From Chara braunii (taxonomy: Eukaryota; Streptophyta; Charophyceae; Charales; Characeae): a stretch of DNA of 54,155 nucleotides. The notes beneath the pieces were generated by a model that ran no database searches, was not told the origin of the DNA, and saw nothing but the letters and a program-made list of their open reading frames with translations. The translations under genes and the position numbers were made by a program. Below are positions 31,187 to 43,420 of this stretch, one piece after another. The stretch spans positions 2,270,025-2,324,179 of the forward strand of contig BFEA01000224.1 of assembly GCA_003427395.1 (NCBI GenBank), given 5' to 3'. Position 1 is the first letter of the stretch. The number at the start of each line of letters is the position of its first letter.

Positions 31187-31270
31187 GGGACGCAGGATGA
31201 TTTCCCTGACTTTGATGCAGGATGATTTCCCTGACTTTGACGCAGGATCATTTCCCTGACTTTGACGCAA
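31187..31270 (+). repeat. 27-bp tandem repeat (three units)
   Basis: GACGCAGGATGATTTCCCTG followed by ACTTT repeats at about 31188, 31214 and 31240 with single-base differences. Confidence 0.85.
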
Positions 31271-31808
31271 GATTTGTCTCTGGGGTTGGGAGTAGCATGG
31301 TGAACCCGATCATTTTGGAAGAAATGAAAATATACATTTTGTTTCTTCCAAATGTTAGTCTGTGAGTGTCTTGTTGTTGCGTCTTTAGTCAACCTCAGTG
31401 CTCATCTAGTGGTTTTCAGACTAACTTTTTTTTTTGCAGGTTACAAGAGTTCCGGTCGACTCTCCCGTGGGCGACAGACATGGCGTGAGGGAAAGGGTCC
31501 GACTGGCATGCCGGGAGAGTCCTACTACTGGTCGACAACGTGCCTCTTGTGTCAAGGTACCACCATGAACGAGGAATGAGGAGGTGCTACCCGTAGTCTT
31601 TTTATTTCAACATATATGTTCAGAAGGCATCTAGATTCATTGCATGTAGTCTTTTTCCTCCGCATATCTGTGCAAAAGATGCCCAAATTCATGCACTTCA
31701 TGCAATCATCCAAATTTATCTACCACAGCGATGATGGGACTCTCACCTGTAACGTGGTTCCTTCACCTCATAAATTCCAATTTTATGTCGAAATTCAAGT
31801 AGAACACA
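31271..31808. other. No gene recognised; start of AT-rich half
   Basis: Composition shifts to AT-rich here. A pyrimidine tract followed by CAG at 31423-31440 could serve as a splice acceptor, but I see no conserved exon after it. Confidence 0.35.
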
Positions 31809-32730
31809 GGATTCGTGAAAACCTAACAAAACAAATTGTTAGGTTTGCACGAAATGTATTTAAGTTTATGATAGTACGTTTTTCAGGCCTCCTCCAGGAA
31901 CAAAATTCTACGTGAAGGAAAACAACCGCAAAAAAAAAAAAATATATAGTTTTTGAGAACCACTGGAAGTGGCGAGGAGAAAAGCAGGTTTTTCAACATA
32001 AAATCACTACCTGATGAATAAGCGTATGTTCAAGAACAGAAATATTTCATTTTTTTTTTATCTCAAAAAAATCATGTTTATAGTCCTATAAAATGTATAG
32101 CACGATGAACGTATCTTGGGGGTTTTCGCACGCTCAAACATGTTTTCAAACATATTCTCCCATACCTGAGCAAACATATTATTTTTGACTGCTTATTTTA
32201 TTTTTTTCCTCATTTTTTTTTATTTTAAACTCTTGTTTGGCTAAGACTTTGAAGGTGTCTCTCTGGCAAAAGTTGTTTGTATTCTTATTTTAAATAACAT
32301 ATATTTTTTGCTAAAGGTTTTATTGTTAATGTCAAAATTGATTTATAGTCCTATAAATTAGTTTTCGCCGATTTTGCTTTTTACCTAATTGTTGAAACTG
32401 ACTTATAGTTCTATCAATGAGTATTTACCAAAATCCATTTTTTTTTTACATCTTTGAAGTTTGCCTTGTAGTCTTTAAAAATTGTCATATTTGAGCTTTG
32501 TTTTTTGTAAATCTACTTATAACGACTTATAGCCATATAAAAGGATTTTGCAAGAAAGGGTTTTCTTTCACATTTGAGGAACAGTGGACTTTTGACCTTG
32601 TTTTTTGCCTCCTTTATCGAAAAACATTAAAAATGCTCTCTTTTTGTGTAAAAAATAACAGTTTGACTTTTACTTTTTCATTCTATACAAAATGTGAGGT
32701 TTTGTCGTTTTATTAGGTTTTCACGAATCC
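31809..32730. mobile_element. Inverted-repeat element family E (922 bp)
   Basis: 24-bp terminal inverted repeats with one mismatch start GGATTCGTGAAAACCTAA at 31809 and end TTAGGTTTTCACGAATCC at 32730. A third arm-like GTTAGGTTTGCACGAA lies at about 31839. The interior carries degenerate TTATAGTCCTATAA repeats (about 32078, 32342, 32403, 32525). No transposase is recognised, so it looks non-autonomous. Confidence 0.75.
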
Positions 32731-33410
32731 AGTGTTGTAGGGGGTTTGCATTCACAGGAAAAAAAGCACGACCGTTATCGGAGCAGAAACCCTTACAAAA
32801 ATATATGCTCGAGATTTTCAAAGTCGGGCATTGTCTTACTGTAGATGAAATTTTGTTTGAAAGATTTGACTTGATGGAAACGAGGTTTTGCCGAAGTCTA
32901 TTCAGACCTGACCGACGACCAAGAGGCTAAGACATTTTTCCTAAATTTCTGACGTCTCCGACCTGCGAGGGCGATGACGATGATCGGTGTGTGACTGATT
33001 GGCCCCCACTTTTAACGAGGCCGCAGAGGCATATGGCCTGTTGAAATACTAAGTCTATAGTTATTAAAATTGTGACAGGTGGCGGTTAAGTCGTGCGATT
33101 CCGGGTCTAAATGGCTTAAAGAGCGGCCCCGTTGTGTGTTCGGTCGCGACGTAGAAAGATATAAATTATCAATTTTTTTTTTAAAGGTCGTAAGATTGTC
33201 CAAGCTGAGGGGTTGAGCCCACACTCAGGTGATAAAGGATTTGCATCCTACCCTATGAGGTTGGATACGCGTCTGATTCAAGGGTGCGGCAACCAACCGG
33301 TTGAGTGGCGGGGGCGAGCGGGGTCTGTCGGATCATGGGTTGGGTACCGCTGGGGACACAGTGACTGACAATTTCTTCAAATAAAAGAGTTGCTCCGGCT
33401 CATTTCGCAG
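32731..33410. other. No gene recognised
   Basis: Short frames only. A motif near 33610-33640 (ACGCATAAATCGAGAATGGT) has a homologue at 23912, showing shared repeat content, but no gene is evident. Confidence 0.4.
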
Positions 33411-33413
33411 TAC

Positions 33414-33498
33414 GAGCTAGCCGAGTAAGTACCGTGTCAAATTGCCACTCGGTAAATACCGGGATCGAATCAGAAGATGGTCCTGCCGAGGCTAGCTC
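33414..33498 (-). repeat. Hairpin with tRNA-like B-box
   Basis: Arms GAGCTAGCC and GGCTAGCTC enclose about 67 bases. On the minus strand the loop reads GATTCGATCCCGG, one change from a consensus B-box, preceded by TAGCCTCGGCAGG, which resembles an A-box. It may be a SINE or tRNA relic. Confidence 0.35.
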
Positions 33499-34436
33499 TA
33501 TTTTGGAACAACCCTATAGAGAGTTACACGTCTGCCGCGGTTGATTTCGACCTCGTGATTGCGAGATCGCACAACCAAAATTATATGTGCCGCAGATTAG
33601 CATGAGCCCCACGCAAGGATAATACGCATAAATCGAGAATGGTTCAAAGTTTTTTTTTTTTTTTTACTCTGTTCGATTCCACTTGGAAACATGAGATTGC
33701 TTCCCACAGGTTCAGGGTTGGGCCATGAGTAGGAGGGAACGAGGGAGCCGTAGATATAAGTCAACTGTTGAAAGGGAAAAAAAAAACTAAGATAAGAGCG
33801 TCACATGGCGTGCTTGCAAGAGGCTGGAAGCTGCAACTCCCAACAGGTAGGTCAGACGTTCGTTTTCACAGGCGTTAGACCTGCCGTTTTTAGGAATTTT
33901 TGTTTTCAAATTGTTGTTGTTGTTTTTCTGATTTTTTTGTTTTATGAGTTTTTGCAACCCACTATTTGAAATAGCAGGAGCCTCGCGGCTTGACGAGGCG
34001 CTGCATCTTTCCGTGGGTAAGGGGAAAATCCGTTTCCATCTTGCACATTTGGTGAGTAGGGTGGTGGGAGTCATTTTTCATGAGGCTGCACTCAACCCCA
34101 TCACGTTCTATATCCATTTTTATTTGAACTTTGGTCTGCATTTCAACAATTCATGGTTGTGCCTTGGACGCACAATATTCTGAAGGGCATTCTTAGGTCA
34201 ATGGAAAAAAAAAAAAAAAAAAAAACAAGGGGGGGTGGAAACAAAAAAATAGGATCATGATTTTGAGAAAACCTATATTCGACAGTTTTCGCCAATATTG
34301 TTTCGGTGGCGTAAATGATTTTTGTTGGCCTTAAAAATGTTACTCTTAGTCACAAGCATAAATGTTTTCATATTTTTTTATTTGATGAGTTTGTAATTAA
34401 AAATTACCGAAGTCGGGGTACTTTTTGCACCCTGCT

Positions 34437-34510
34437 TTGGGACTGTCTGGAGTTGAACTCGTGATTATCACAAGTTGTTCTTCCTCCTCACTGAGTTATT
34501 ATTCCTTATA
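34437..34510 (-). mobile_element. tRNA-derived SINE-like relic
   Basis: On the minus strand, TAACTCAGTGAGG (A-box-like, 34498..34486) and GAGTTCAACTCC (B-box-like, 34460..34449) have tRNA-like spacing. The stems do not pair well, so a functional tRNA is unlikely. Confidence 0.4.
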
Positions 34511-34696
34511 ACGGGCGCCAAACAGAAAAAAAACAGCTAATGGTTGTCTAAGACTTAGTTGCAACCATTTGGCTGTCAATTTTTCATGTTGGAAAGATTT
34601 GACAAAAAACAAAACGTGGAGAAAGATCATGGCTGATAATTCTTCAACCTATAATCACGACAAGGTGGCGCAACTCAAGTCTTTTTAAGGGTTGGT

Positions 34697-34851
34697 TAAA
34701 CCACCAGTACTTCCTAAAATTGTGCCCGTTAACGCGCTACGATTTCAGGAAACGTACGAGTCACTACATGAGTGTCTAAATTCATCCAACAGAAACATTT
34801 CTACTCTATATTTTTTCGCGGTCAATAGTTGGGCCAAGTACTGATGGTTTT
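34697..34851. mobile_element. MITE family K, copy 2
   Basis: 155-bp homologue of 12134-12289 in the same orientation. Terminal repeats are TAAACCACCAGTACTT / AAGTACTGATGGTTTTA. The internal CCTAAAATTGTG/ACGATTTCAGG stem is retained with changes. Confidence 0.85.
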
Positions 34852-35311
34852 ACCTATTACTTGCAAGCAGCAACTTCAACGAATGAAACCTCTATTTTTA
34901 ATGCCCTTGAACCATAAGATAGTCGAAGCTCTGATTTATCCTCCTTCGATTGAGCCCCGAAGGGGTGCCTACTTAGGCTATACATATAGAGGTCGAGCCA
35001 ACCTCCATTTTTAATAAGAGGCTGCTTTGGAACCTTGGTCTTAAGGCCAGATGAGACATTTTAGGGTCCTCATCATGGGATGCACGAGCTGCAGAGGAAG
35101 GTGTATATGTACCGAACAAGGCACGCAAAATCTGGGTATAAAAGTTATGAGACGCAACATGAGGTGGCAACAGTTGCTCCGTGATTTCAGTAGAGGATGA
35201 AAGAGAAGGTGACAAGCGGCAACCTAGCAATGAATTCGAGACTTAGCAGCTGAAACTAAGATGCACGAACCCATAACTGAAATGACGTGGGGGGACCCGA
35301 ATCCATGGCTA

Positions 35312-35662
35312 TATAACAGGCATTTCGTTAAAATTGACATTTTTTACTATTTTCACGAAATTGAACTTCCAAAAAAGCACAATATTTTTTGACATTTTTT
35401 TGCGCCGACCACGTTAGACTATTGATGGTCCGGCGTATTCTGATGTGCCTCAATTTTTTATTTTTTATTTTTTACCCTCGGATGTATTTTGACGGTACTT
35501 TACGATGAAATACATCAGATGGTCCGGAGTCCCCAGGACGCCGGACCATCAATGGTCCGATGTCGTGGGCACAAAAACACACTAAAAAGCTCAGTTTTTT
35601 CTTGGATGCCCAATTTTGTGAAAATAGTAAAAAATGTCAATTTTAACGAAATGCTAGTTATA
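35312..35662. mobile_element. Palindromic element family F (351 bp, about 45-bp TIRs)
   Basis: Terminal arms (35312-35356, 35618-35662) differ at only about two positions and include a perfect run starting GCATTTCGTTAAAATTGACA. A second nested inverted repeat (GATGGTCCGGCG / CGCCGGACCATC) occupies the middle, so most of the element could fold into one long hairpin. It is non-coding. Confidence 0.85.
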
Positions 35663-36689
35663 TTAGAAGGGACTGAACTTAAGTAAGGCACATTAAAGCG
35701 GTAGTTGGGGCATAGCACAAGTCTATGGGTATACAGTGAGCCTTGAGGTGATGTACTTGGCCTCAAGGAGTTTGAGGCAGCGATGAGACAACGGAAAGAA
35801 TTGCTAAAGGTACACAACATTGAGGGAGAAACTACTGGTGGAGTTGCTAGTGGTCTGCAAGGTTGAAGGAGGAGTTGTTGAAGGAGGTATATGCCAACCT
35901 TAGTTAAAGCTAGGGAGGTTTTGCCTTAATACTGGGCTGGAATCGACACAATTGGAGGACATGGAGGTCTGCACGAAGGCTGGAGGAGGAGTTGGGTGGC
36001 TACAACTATATCGAGCAGCCATAGCCATAGTCCGCGTCGACAACATCGAGGGGAGACTGATTGCAGAGGGTGATGCTGTGAAAAATTTGGCAGACTGGCA
36101 TTACCTCTTAAGGGTGTGATGCCGCCGGAATTTTGATGTGGCGGCGACCATTATTTGCGGTGGGATTATGCTTTCGAAATCTGGGCACGTTAGCGGTACT
36201 AAATTATGAAGGGGAGGTGTTGTCGTTTTTATCGTACGACCACGGTAATGTTTTTCGGTGGGAGAATGTTGCTCGTTTAATGGCGGGGAGCGGGTTTCTT
36301 TTAGGGGACTTGCCGCTCGTTTGACAATGACGTGTTTACTGTTTTGAGTAAGGGGTCGTGGTGGTACCAACTATAGTGCGCGCTTGGGACTTCGCTCCAA
36401 TGGTGGTGTTCGACTACGCTATGCGAAATTATTGTTTTTCTCAGGAATGCGACATGAGAGATCGACAGTCTTGGACCATGCTTGGTGGTGGTGTCGAGCG
36501 CATTGACTCCCATCTTTCTCGCAAAAGTGAAAACCCTTCCGACCGTGTCACACAGGAGTCAATAAAAGAAAACAAAAACAACTTAGAGATAATGTAAAAT
36601 AGCCGTGTGAACCGCCAAAACGGGCAAGGTCTCGTTGTCCTTTTGCGGGTCTAGCCGAGTGCGCCAGTTGTACTTCATGTTATCCTCTA
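35663..36689. other. No gene recognised
   Basis: Moderately GC, with frames under 100 codons and no motif recognised on either strand. Confidence 0.4.
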
Positions 36690-36780
36690 GGACAGACTAG
36701 GATTCTGCAGGGCACAACTTACCTTCTCTAAGGGGTTATCACCACCCTTAGCGGCGTATCCCTATTGAGCTACTGACCCA
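36690..36780 (-). repeat. tRNA-like A-box region
   Basis: On the minus strand GGGTCAGTAGCTCAATAGGG resembles a tRNA D-arm, and a weak B-box-like GCAGAATCCTAG follows. This may be a diverged SINE head. Confidence 0.3.
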
Positions 36781-37699
36781 CATGTGAAAGTTTTTACACG
36801 AAGTCGCAGAGGTACATCAGTCGAGGGCGTTTGCTCGTTTCGTTGTAGCCTAGATACACATGGGTAAAACGTCATCCTAACTCGAATGTTGCTCGTTGCT
36901 CATGCCTCTAATCTCCTAAGTATGAGGCGTACGTCGGTCAACTAGGAAGATCTCAACCAAACGTGAAACCCCTCATTCACCCTTACTACCCCTTGCACAT
37001 AACTCACAAAAAATCAAACATACAAGACATCAAGAAAGCATGCATTTATCAAAAATTAGCCTTCAAGGTCTTTGTGCAATAAAAAATGTCTCCTTCCCCA
37101 CCTTTCATATAGTTGAAAGACTCTGAGCCGAGTCCCTCAAAAGGAGAGAGAGATTACCAAAAAAATTAAAACGCCAGCGGGACCTCCTGCCTAATACCTA
37201 AAAAAAAACTTGACACAACTCATTGATCTTAATGTAATTCTACTAAGTGAAACATACATGCAAGACCCTTAAAACAAACTCATGAGTCGCGCCTTGGACG
37301 GTTCCAGAAGAAATCCTAACTTTGTTGGATGCTCCTCTTCGCACAACTCCAGGATGTTGTCGCATGATGTGGGCTAACTAATGATCAATGCCTGATGATT
37401 AACTCAAAGGTATACTTCATTTTTTTTCTCTTTGCTCTCGGTTTCATTGCACTATCTTTGTGCAACACCTGGAATGGTAGAACTAATGGCTTATCATGTG
37501 AGCCGAAAGCATCCACCGTTCTCCATTACTTGTCATCCGCCTACACCCCAAAATCTCTCTCACGCCTATTTGTGACAAATTCCTACCCTGACCAACGAGA
37601 ACACTAATATTTTTGCTTACACATGTATCTACACCTTAATGTGAAGGCATGATAGTGAAATCATCGGGGCAATTCAAATACTATCATCTCGGCGGTCCT

Positions 37700-37720
37700 A
37701 TATATATATATATATATATT
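37700..37720. repeat. (TA)n microsatellite
   Basis: About ten TA repeats. No gene is recognised in the flanking 36781-37984 segment. Confidence 0.9.
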
Positions 37721-37984
37721 AATGATTACCTCGTGAAGCCAAAATATAGTGGCTCCCTCCACAGGACAGTAGGACGTACAACGCCTCTGTGACTCAAATG
37801 AAATCACCAAAGGTCGCTCCCAGCCGTGATACAGCTGACACCCCTTGCGGTCCTGAGCCTTTAAGCCACCACTACCCCCGCCGACCTAAATCCTCTTTCC
37901 TTGCCTTACGGACCGGGTTCTTAGGGAGGGCCGCGATTGGCATGCGCAGGTGGGTCCGGTCCAAAAATTTTCAAGCACGAACTT

Positions 37985-38070
37985 TGAAGATTTTTCTCGC
38001 TCAAAAGAATTGACAAAAAACCCTGGAAATTTGAGATCGTGTAGATTAGGTTGTGGTCTTTTCAGGAAAA

Positions 38071-38119
<49 letters not shown>

Positions 38120-38165
38120 TTGATCATGAGATAAATGTCACGCCGTTTCGTCGCATTTTTTATTT
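37985..38165 (+). repeat. Dispersed repeat family G, copy 1, with (TA)n
   Basis: GAAATTTGAGATCGTGTAGA, then TTAGG, and later AGGAAAAATATA match copies 2 and 3. A (TA)n run at about 38079-38115 sits in the middle. The tail CGCATTTTTTATTTTCGCCA is also shared. Confidence 0.65.
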
Positions 38166-38224
38166 TCGCCACTCTACCACGTGTGGACCAACGAGAAAAT
38201 ACCCCAACTTTTGCGATTGTTTAT

Positions 38225-38470
38225 GCTCATAAAGATGACTCAAGAACTTTGAAAATTTGAGGGTCTGTAGATTCTGTCGCGATCTGTAAAGGAAAAATAT
38301 GGAAAAAAAAAAAATCATTTTAACATCGAAATAAATTGCGGGAGCAATTGAACGCATTTTTTAATTTTGCCACTCTGCCAGCCCCCCCCAATGTGCTACC
38401 GGTAACCCTCATGGACTTGTGTTACCGGTCCCCCTGAATTTATGATGGCAGGGGTAGTGGTGGTTTAATG
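38225..38470 (+). repeat. Dispersed repeat family G, copy 2
   Basis: TTTGAAAATTTGAGGGTCTG, AAGGAAAAATATGG, ATTTTAACATCGAAAT, TTTGCCACTCTGCCA and GTGCTACCGGTAACCCTCAT line up in order with copy 3 at 49780-50028. Confidence 0.7.
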
Positions 38471-38994
38471 CGTTAAGGAGTGGGAGCTCGTCGTCGTAAA
38501 AAATCAAAGTCGGGAGTCCGACACGTCCGCCTCTCATAACTCTACCCGTCGAAGTATGATAAAGTGCGGTCATCCGTGAAGCTAGCCGCCATACTTTGAC
38601 TCATAATGGTCGGCTTATCCTGAGTAAGTGTCTCGTCTCGATGTCCCTGATCTGAACGACGCCAAAGCGGTTGTTCGACGAGGCAATCTTGACACTCACA
38701 ATGATTCGAGAGAGACATTAACGATTACTCACGCAATGAAAATACAATGTATAACAAAACAATAATGTTGGTGTTCGAGCCAGATTCACTCAAATGTTCG
38801 AGCATAAGTCTGGAAAAAAACCTCGACCGCTTCGAAGTATGCTGATGAAACCAATCCACTGGGTTCGAGTACCGTCTCAAACCATCAAAAGTTGCTTCGC
38901 TACCTCGATCAACTTCACATCAAGCATATCACTAATAAGGAGATATCTCGAAATGGTAAGGTTACGCTGGATGTTGTTCATCTTTCCACAAGAA

Positions 38995-40162
38995 AAACAC
39001 ATCGAACATTAATTAGTTCAAAAAGTTGATGCTCCTCATTCTGGAACTCTGCAAAAAAAACCTCTTGCCTGAATCACGAAAACCTGTTTTCGCGGGTTTG
39101 ACGATAATGATGGACATAAGTGAATGGACCATGCCGCTTGTTATAGAGTAACACCTTACTTCTGGAGTTTCATCGGCATACGGAGAGAACTCATTGTCGT
39201 GCCCGATCAAAATGTAAGATACTCCATCACTCCTTCGAGGTGCGACCCCGTAACAGATGATGTGCCTTACAACGTAAGTGCGGAAAAATCATAGTCGAGA
39301 GGGGTTTCTCAAACTCCCTTGCTGGAACTGTAGTTTATCCCTAGCAAGGAACATGATAAACGAATCATAAATCAACCGTTCGGTTCTCACCATGTCAATT
39401 CCTTCTTCGCCCTGTTCGAATATCCATTCACTTATTTCCTCGAGCGTATAGAAAAATGTCAACACTGCTGTAATATCTGTCATTTGGAAATACCTTATAA
39501 TCCCATTAGTAAACACGCATCATGTTTAAACTGTCAACACCTTTATCCTTAAACTTATGCTTTCTTTCCTCTTGCACCCTTTTATTTTTTACTCGCTCTG
39601 CCAAAACTGAATTGCTTCACGCTCCGAGAAGTCGTCGTAGGTTGCGCACCTCGAGCAAATAATTGACTTTATCAAAGGTCTGCCTTTCGGCAATTTTGAA
39701 GCGGTTAACACATATTCATTCGAGAAACTCAATGTCGTCGAAGGAAACTATGCGGGCATCATAGTACATGATAAGCCTTAGGTATAACTATCCAATCTCA
39801 TGGTCATATTGAGCTAACAATGCTCATCTTCAAATCCATAAATGATACAAAGTTGACCCCATCCAAACGTTGGGCTCATACAAAAGTTGGTTCAAAGATT
39901 AGTAGATAAGTTGAGGTAATAAATAAATAGGTTCGTAGAGGTTTTCTTTTCGTGCGTGCCACAATTTATTCTGAATTTTGTCCCGGAAGGAAACATATTG
40001 AGCGGGTCGTAAACCATCATACCAACCCCTTATAATTTCACTATGTGTCTTCCTGCCCGATCTAGGTGTCTGCGGCAGCTTCCCTGTTTGGAAACAAATG
40101 ATGACCCCAAGTACCATAGACATATGAAAAGTAAAAATATGAGTGACTCTCGTGAGTTGCAA
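38995..40162 (-). pseudogene. Decayed protein-coding remnant, family not recognised
   Basis: On the minus strand a series of protein-like fragments in shifting frames, broken by stops, follows one order. From 40162 downward these include GWYDGLRPAQYVSFRDKIQN, YYDARIVSFDDIEFLE, FKIAERQTFDKVNYLLEV, GIDMVRTERLIYDSFIMFLA and HIICYGVAPRRSDGVSYILI. The amino-acid texture is unlike the surrounding low-complexity DNA. I do not recognise the family. A transposon-encoded protein, possibly another Helitron part, is a guess. Confidence 0.35.
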
Positions 40163-43144
40163 AATTTAGGCAAACCCAACTTTTTTTTTTTTTTTACGAC
40201 TCTTCGCCTGTTGTCTTAAGCCACCGTCTTTAACAACTAATTCAGAAGCCTAACTCCCTCGGGTCTCTGCCCATATCTCGTGCTTCTTATGGTGTGAGAC
40301 TCCCACGATGGAAACATCTATAAGCGTTCTGTACAAAACTAATATTTGCAACAAGTTCAAGTTGGACTTTTTTTAACGTCAGCCTGTCCGACAAAATGTG
40401 GCTCCTAACTTGAATGCGGTCACCGGAAAATGTCTCTTAGTTCAATTTTTCTCTTGTGCATAGCTGCGGCGAGAATAACGATGACTCCTAATGATCGTGC
40501 GTCCCACTCTCTGGGAAGTATTCATAAGTACTCCTCCTCCTCGTCCGAGCCTAAGGCTCGAATCCCAGAAGTCGGGTTGTCTCCACCAAAGCCGCAAAGT
40601 ACCCCCCCATTAAACGGTTCACCCTAGGTCGATAACAGGGCCGTCTCCTAAAGCAATGAACCCCCGTTCGAAATTTCCTCCTAAAGTGAGGAAACCCTCA
40701 AACGAAAAGTCGGGTTGACCGCCCCAATCCCCTACATGGAAAAACAACTTAAATGAAAAATTAAAGTTTATAGGAAAAGAGGAGTCGAGACTCGTTCGGA
40801 CAGGATGAGATTGAGCGAACTTTCGAGATAGGAAAGAGGAACCTTGGAATTAGGCTAGGTTCATTTGATTATTTTGTTTTCTTCCTGCTACCGGGGCTCC
40901 TTTTCGGCCCCCACTACATTTCCCTCGAAAAAAACAGATCGTTCACTTGACCAGTAGGTGAGGACAATAAAGAAAAGTGTAGGAAAGCATTTACTTTTCT
41001 CATCACCATATTTGATGACATTCAAACCTCATTTCCTCACACTTTTCTTTTACCCACTGCATGCTAAGCGAACAAAACATTCCAAGGGTTCAACAAAAAA
41101 AAACAACTCAAATCAGACCAAGTGTCCCACACAAGCATTTCCCAACAAAAAATTTCTCATTTGACTTTCTCCTAAGCACCATAAAGAAAGTGAAAGGTCA
41201 AACAACGTGTGGGCGCACACAATGGCATGAGAGGGATCCGAGTCGGCCACTGATCTTGAGTGACGAGGTGCCAAGGTGTCGCACAGACCAACTGACGGCA
41301 CCAAGTGATGAGATCGCAACCTCAACCTCAAATCCACCGAAATGAGCTCAATTCACTTTCCGTTTGTATGCCCTTTTCAAAAACACATACAAAAATGCGC
41401 GCGACAAGTCGCGTACGTAAAAAAAAAGGGTCCGACCCAAGTCCCAGCTGACCACAAATGTTCCCAGGTGGCCCTGCATTACTTCTTTCAACAATCGATG
41501 TCGACACTCGCCAAAACTGCTTTCACCACACCTCTCAAAAACATAAAACCCATAAGGGTCAATTCTGTCGGCACCACCCGTCCCACTCACACGCCTCGAT
41601 GGTCCCAAGAGGTTCCACTAGGTCAATGTCAATGATCCCACCATCGATAGCGTACGCACACACAAAAAAATGACTTGTCGTTCCACCTTGACAAACGTGG
41701 TCCAATATGCAGGCTATTGTCGACACCTTTACTCCAACTGATAAAATCCACGACCACAAAGGAACCATGGGTCTCGCCGCTTGCTGTGCCGCTACAATAA
41801 TTTTACTGCATTTTCCCCTCTGATGACATTGATGGGGAGTCCTTTAACGTACCAAAAATCTCTCTTCCACGTAACACCACCTAACGAGTCATAGTTTCTG
41901 CAACATAATGCCACAATAATTAACGTCTTTGGCGCCAAAACAAAACCGACAGCATAACCCCACAAAAGTGGGAAAAAAAAACTTGCGTAATCCAGTCTGC
42001 CGGTAACTCCACAAGCATGGCCTTGACGTCCGCCGCTGCCACTCAAATAGCACCGTCAAATTAATAAAAATGGGCCTAAACAAAATCGAGGGCCAAAGTA
42101 CACTCCTGTCGTGCACCCTTGGTCCCGCAGAGCCCTAAAGACCGCTCCCTTCGAAAGTACCAGCTAAAGGGAAATGGAGTAGAGTTCTCCGTACCCTGTA
42201 TATGGTTGTTTTTCTCGTCCTACAATGCTCCACTGCAGACCTCCAGCCTCCTCCCACGTTCCCTCCGACAGCTTCCACAGCTGTCCAGCAACACTCAAGA
42301 GTGTTGTCACACATTGGCAGTATGGGTGCTTCTGTGTGACAGTTGGGGACAACTGTCTTTTTATAGTGGTTAAGGAGTGTTGGTCGTCACTCCAACCCCC
42401 AAGCAAAATTGTGGGCTCATAGTGAGCCCTTGATCTGACCATGATCAAAAGCCAATAGTGGTCGAACGAGAACCACAACCTAAGGGGGGGCAGTTTTTTT
42501 AACAGGCCCATTATTATTTTTATTTCTTTATCTCAATTATCTCGGAATTTCACGAGAGACCTGAGATTCTGATATTTCCAAAAATGTTCTTCTTTTATTT
42601 TTTTCTGATAAGGAGTTGGAAAGATACCACCCCAAGTCCTTGCAATTTCAATTTGATGTACCTGGTCCTTTTTCCCAGAGCAGATACACCGAGGAAAAAA
42701 TTGTAGTTAGCCTTTTCCCTAATTGACTTTAAATTTTTAGGTTCCCTCTAAAAACGGGAGTCTGACAATTACCACTAGGAGAGGTAGCACCTAAGTGTCC
42801 TCACGAAAATGCAAAAAAAAAAAAAAAAATCAAAAAAAAAAATAAAAAAAAATCTCTAACTACACGTGTCTGACCCTTACCTCTGTCAAGTGCATGACAT
42901 TGAAACCAACAACCCTCCCCTGAAAACGGGAAGGGCAGTTGGCTGGTGGGGAGGAGTAGGACCTCCTCCTTCCAACTCTCTCATGCTCTCTTTCTCTCCC
43001 ACAACTTCCTTTCAACCACGAGTGCATCGTGCGTCGTGGGATCTCAAATACCGCTACCATGAATATTCGTGCCTACAGTAGTGGGAGCCAGTTGTACTCC
43101 TACACAGCCAAGCTGGATGTTTTTTCCAACCATGAGGGAACATT
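40163..43144. other. No gene recognised
   Basis: AT-rich DNA with frames up to about 115 codons but no recognised motif. A perfect small palindrome CAACACTCAAGAGTGTTG lies at about 42289-42306. A-rich runs occur at about 42810-42850. Confidence 0.4.
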
Positions 43145-43276
43145 NNNNNNNNNNNNNNNNNNNNNNNNNNNNNNNNNNNNNNNNNNNNNNNNNNNNNNNN
43201 NNNNNNNNNNNNNNNNNNNNNNNNNNNNNNNNNNNNNNNNNNNNNNNNNNNNNNNNNNNNNNNNNNNNNNNNNNNN
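43145..43276. other. Assembly gap (132 N)
   Basis: Run of N flanked by unique sequence. Confidence 1.
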
Positions 43277-43420
43277 TGTGGTAACCCATCAGAACCTTTT
43301 TCCCCATTTTTTCCACTTTTAACCTCAACGACCGAGAGACAGAGGACGAGAAAGAACTGGAAAAAAAAAAAAACAAAAAAAAACGGCAGAAATTACTTAC
43401 CAGAACTTCCCTCCCTTGAA

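Noticed and set aside
31187-31270. 27-bp direct repeats as a CRISPR
   Set aside because: Only three head-to-tail units with no spacers.
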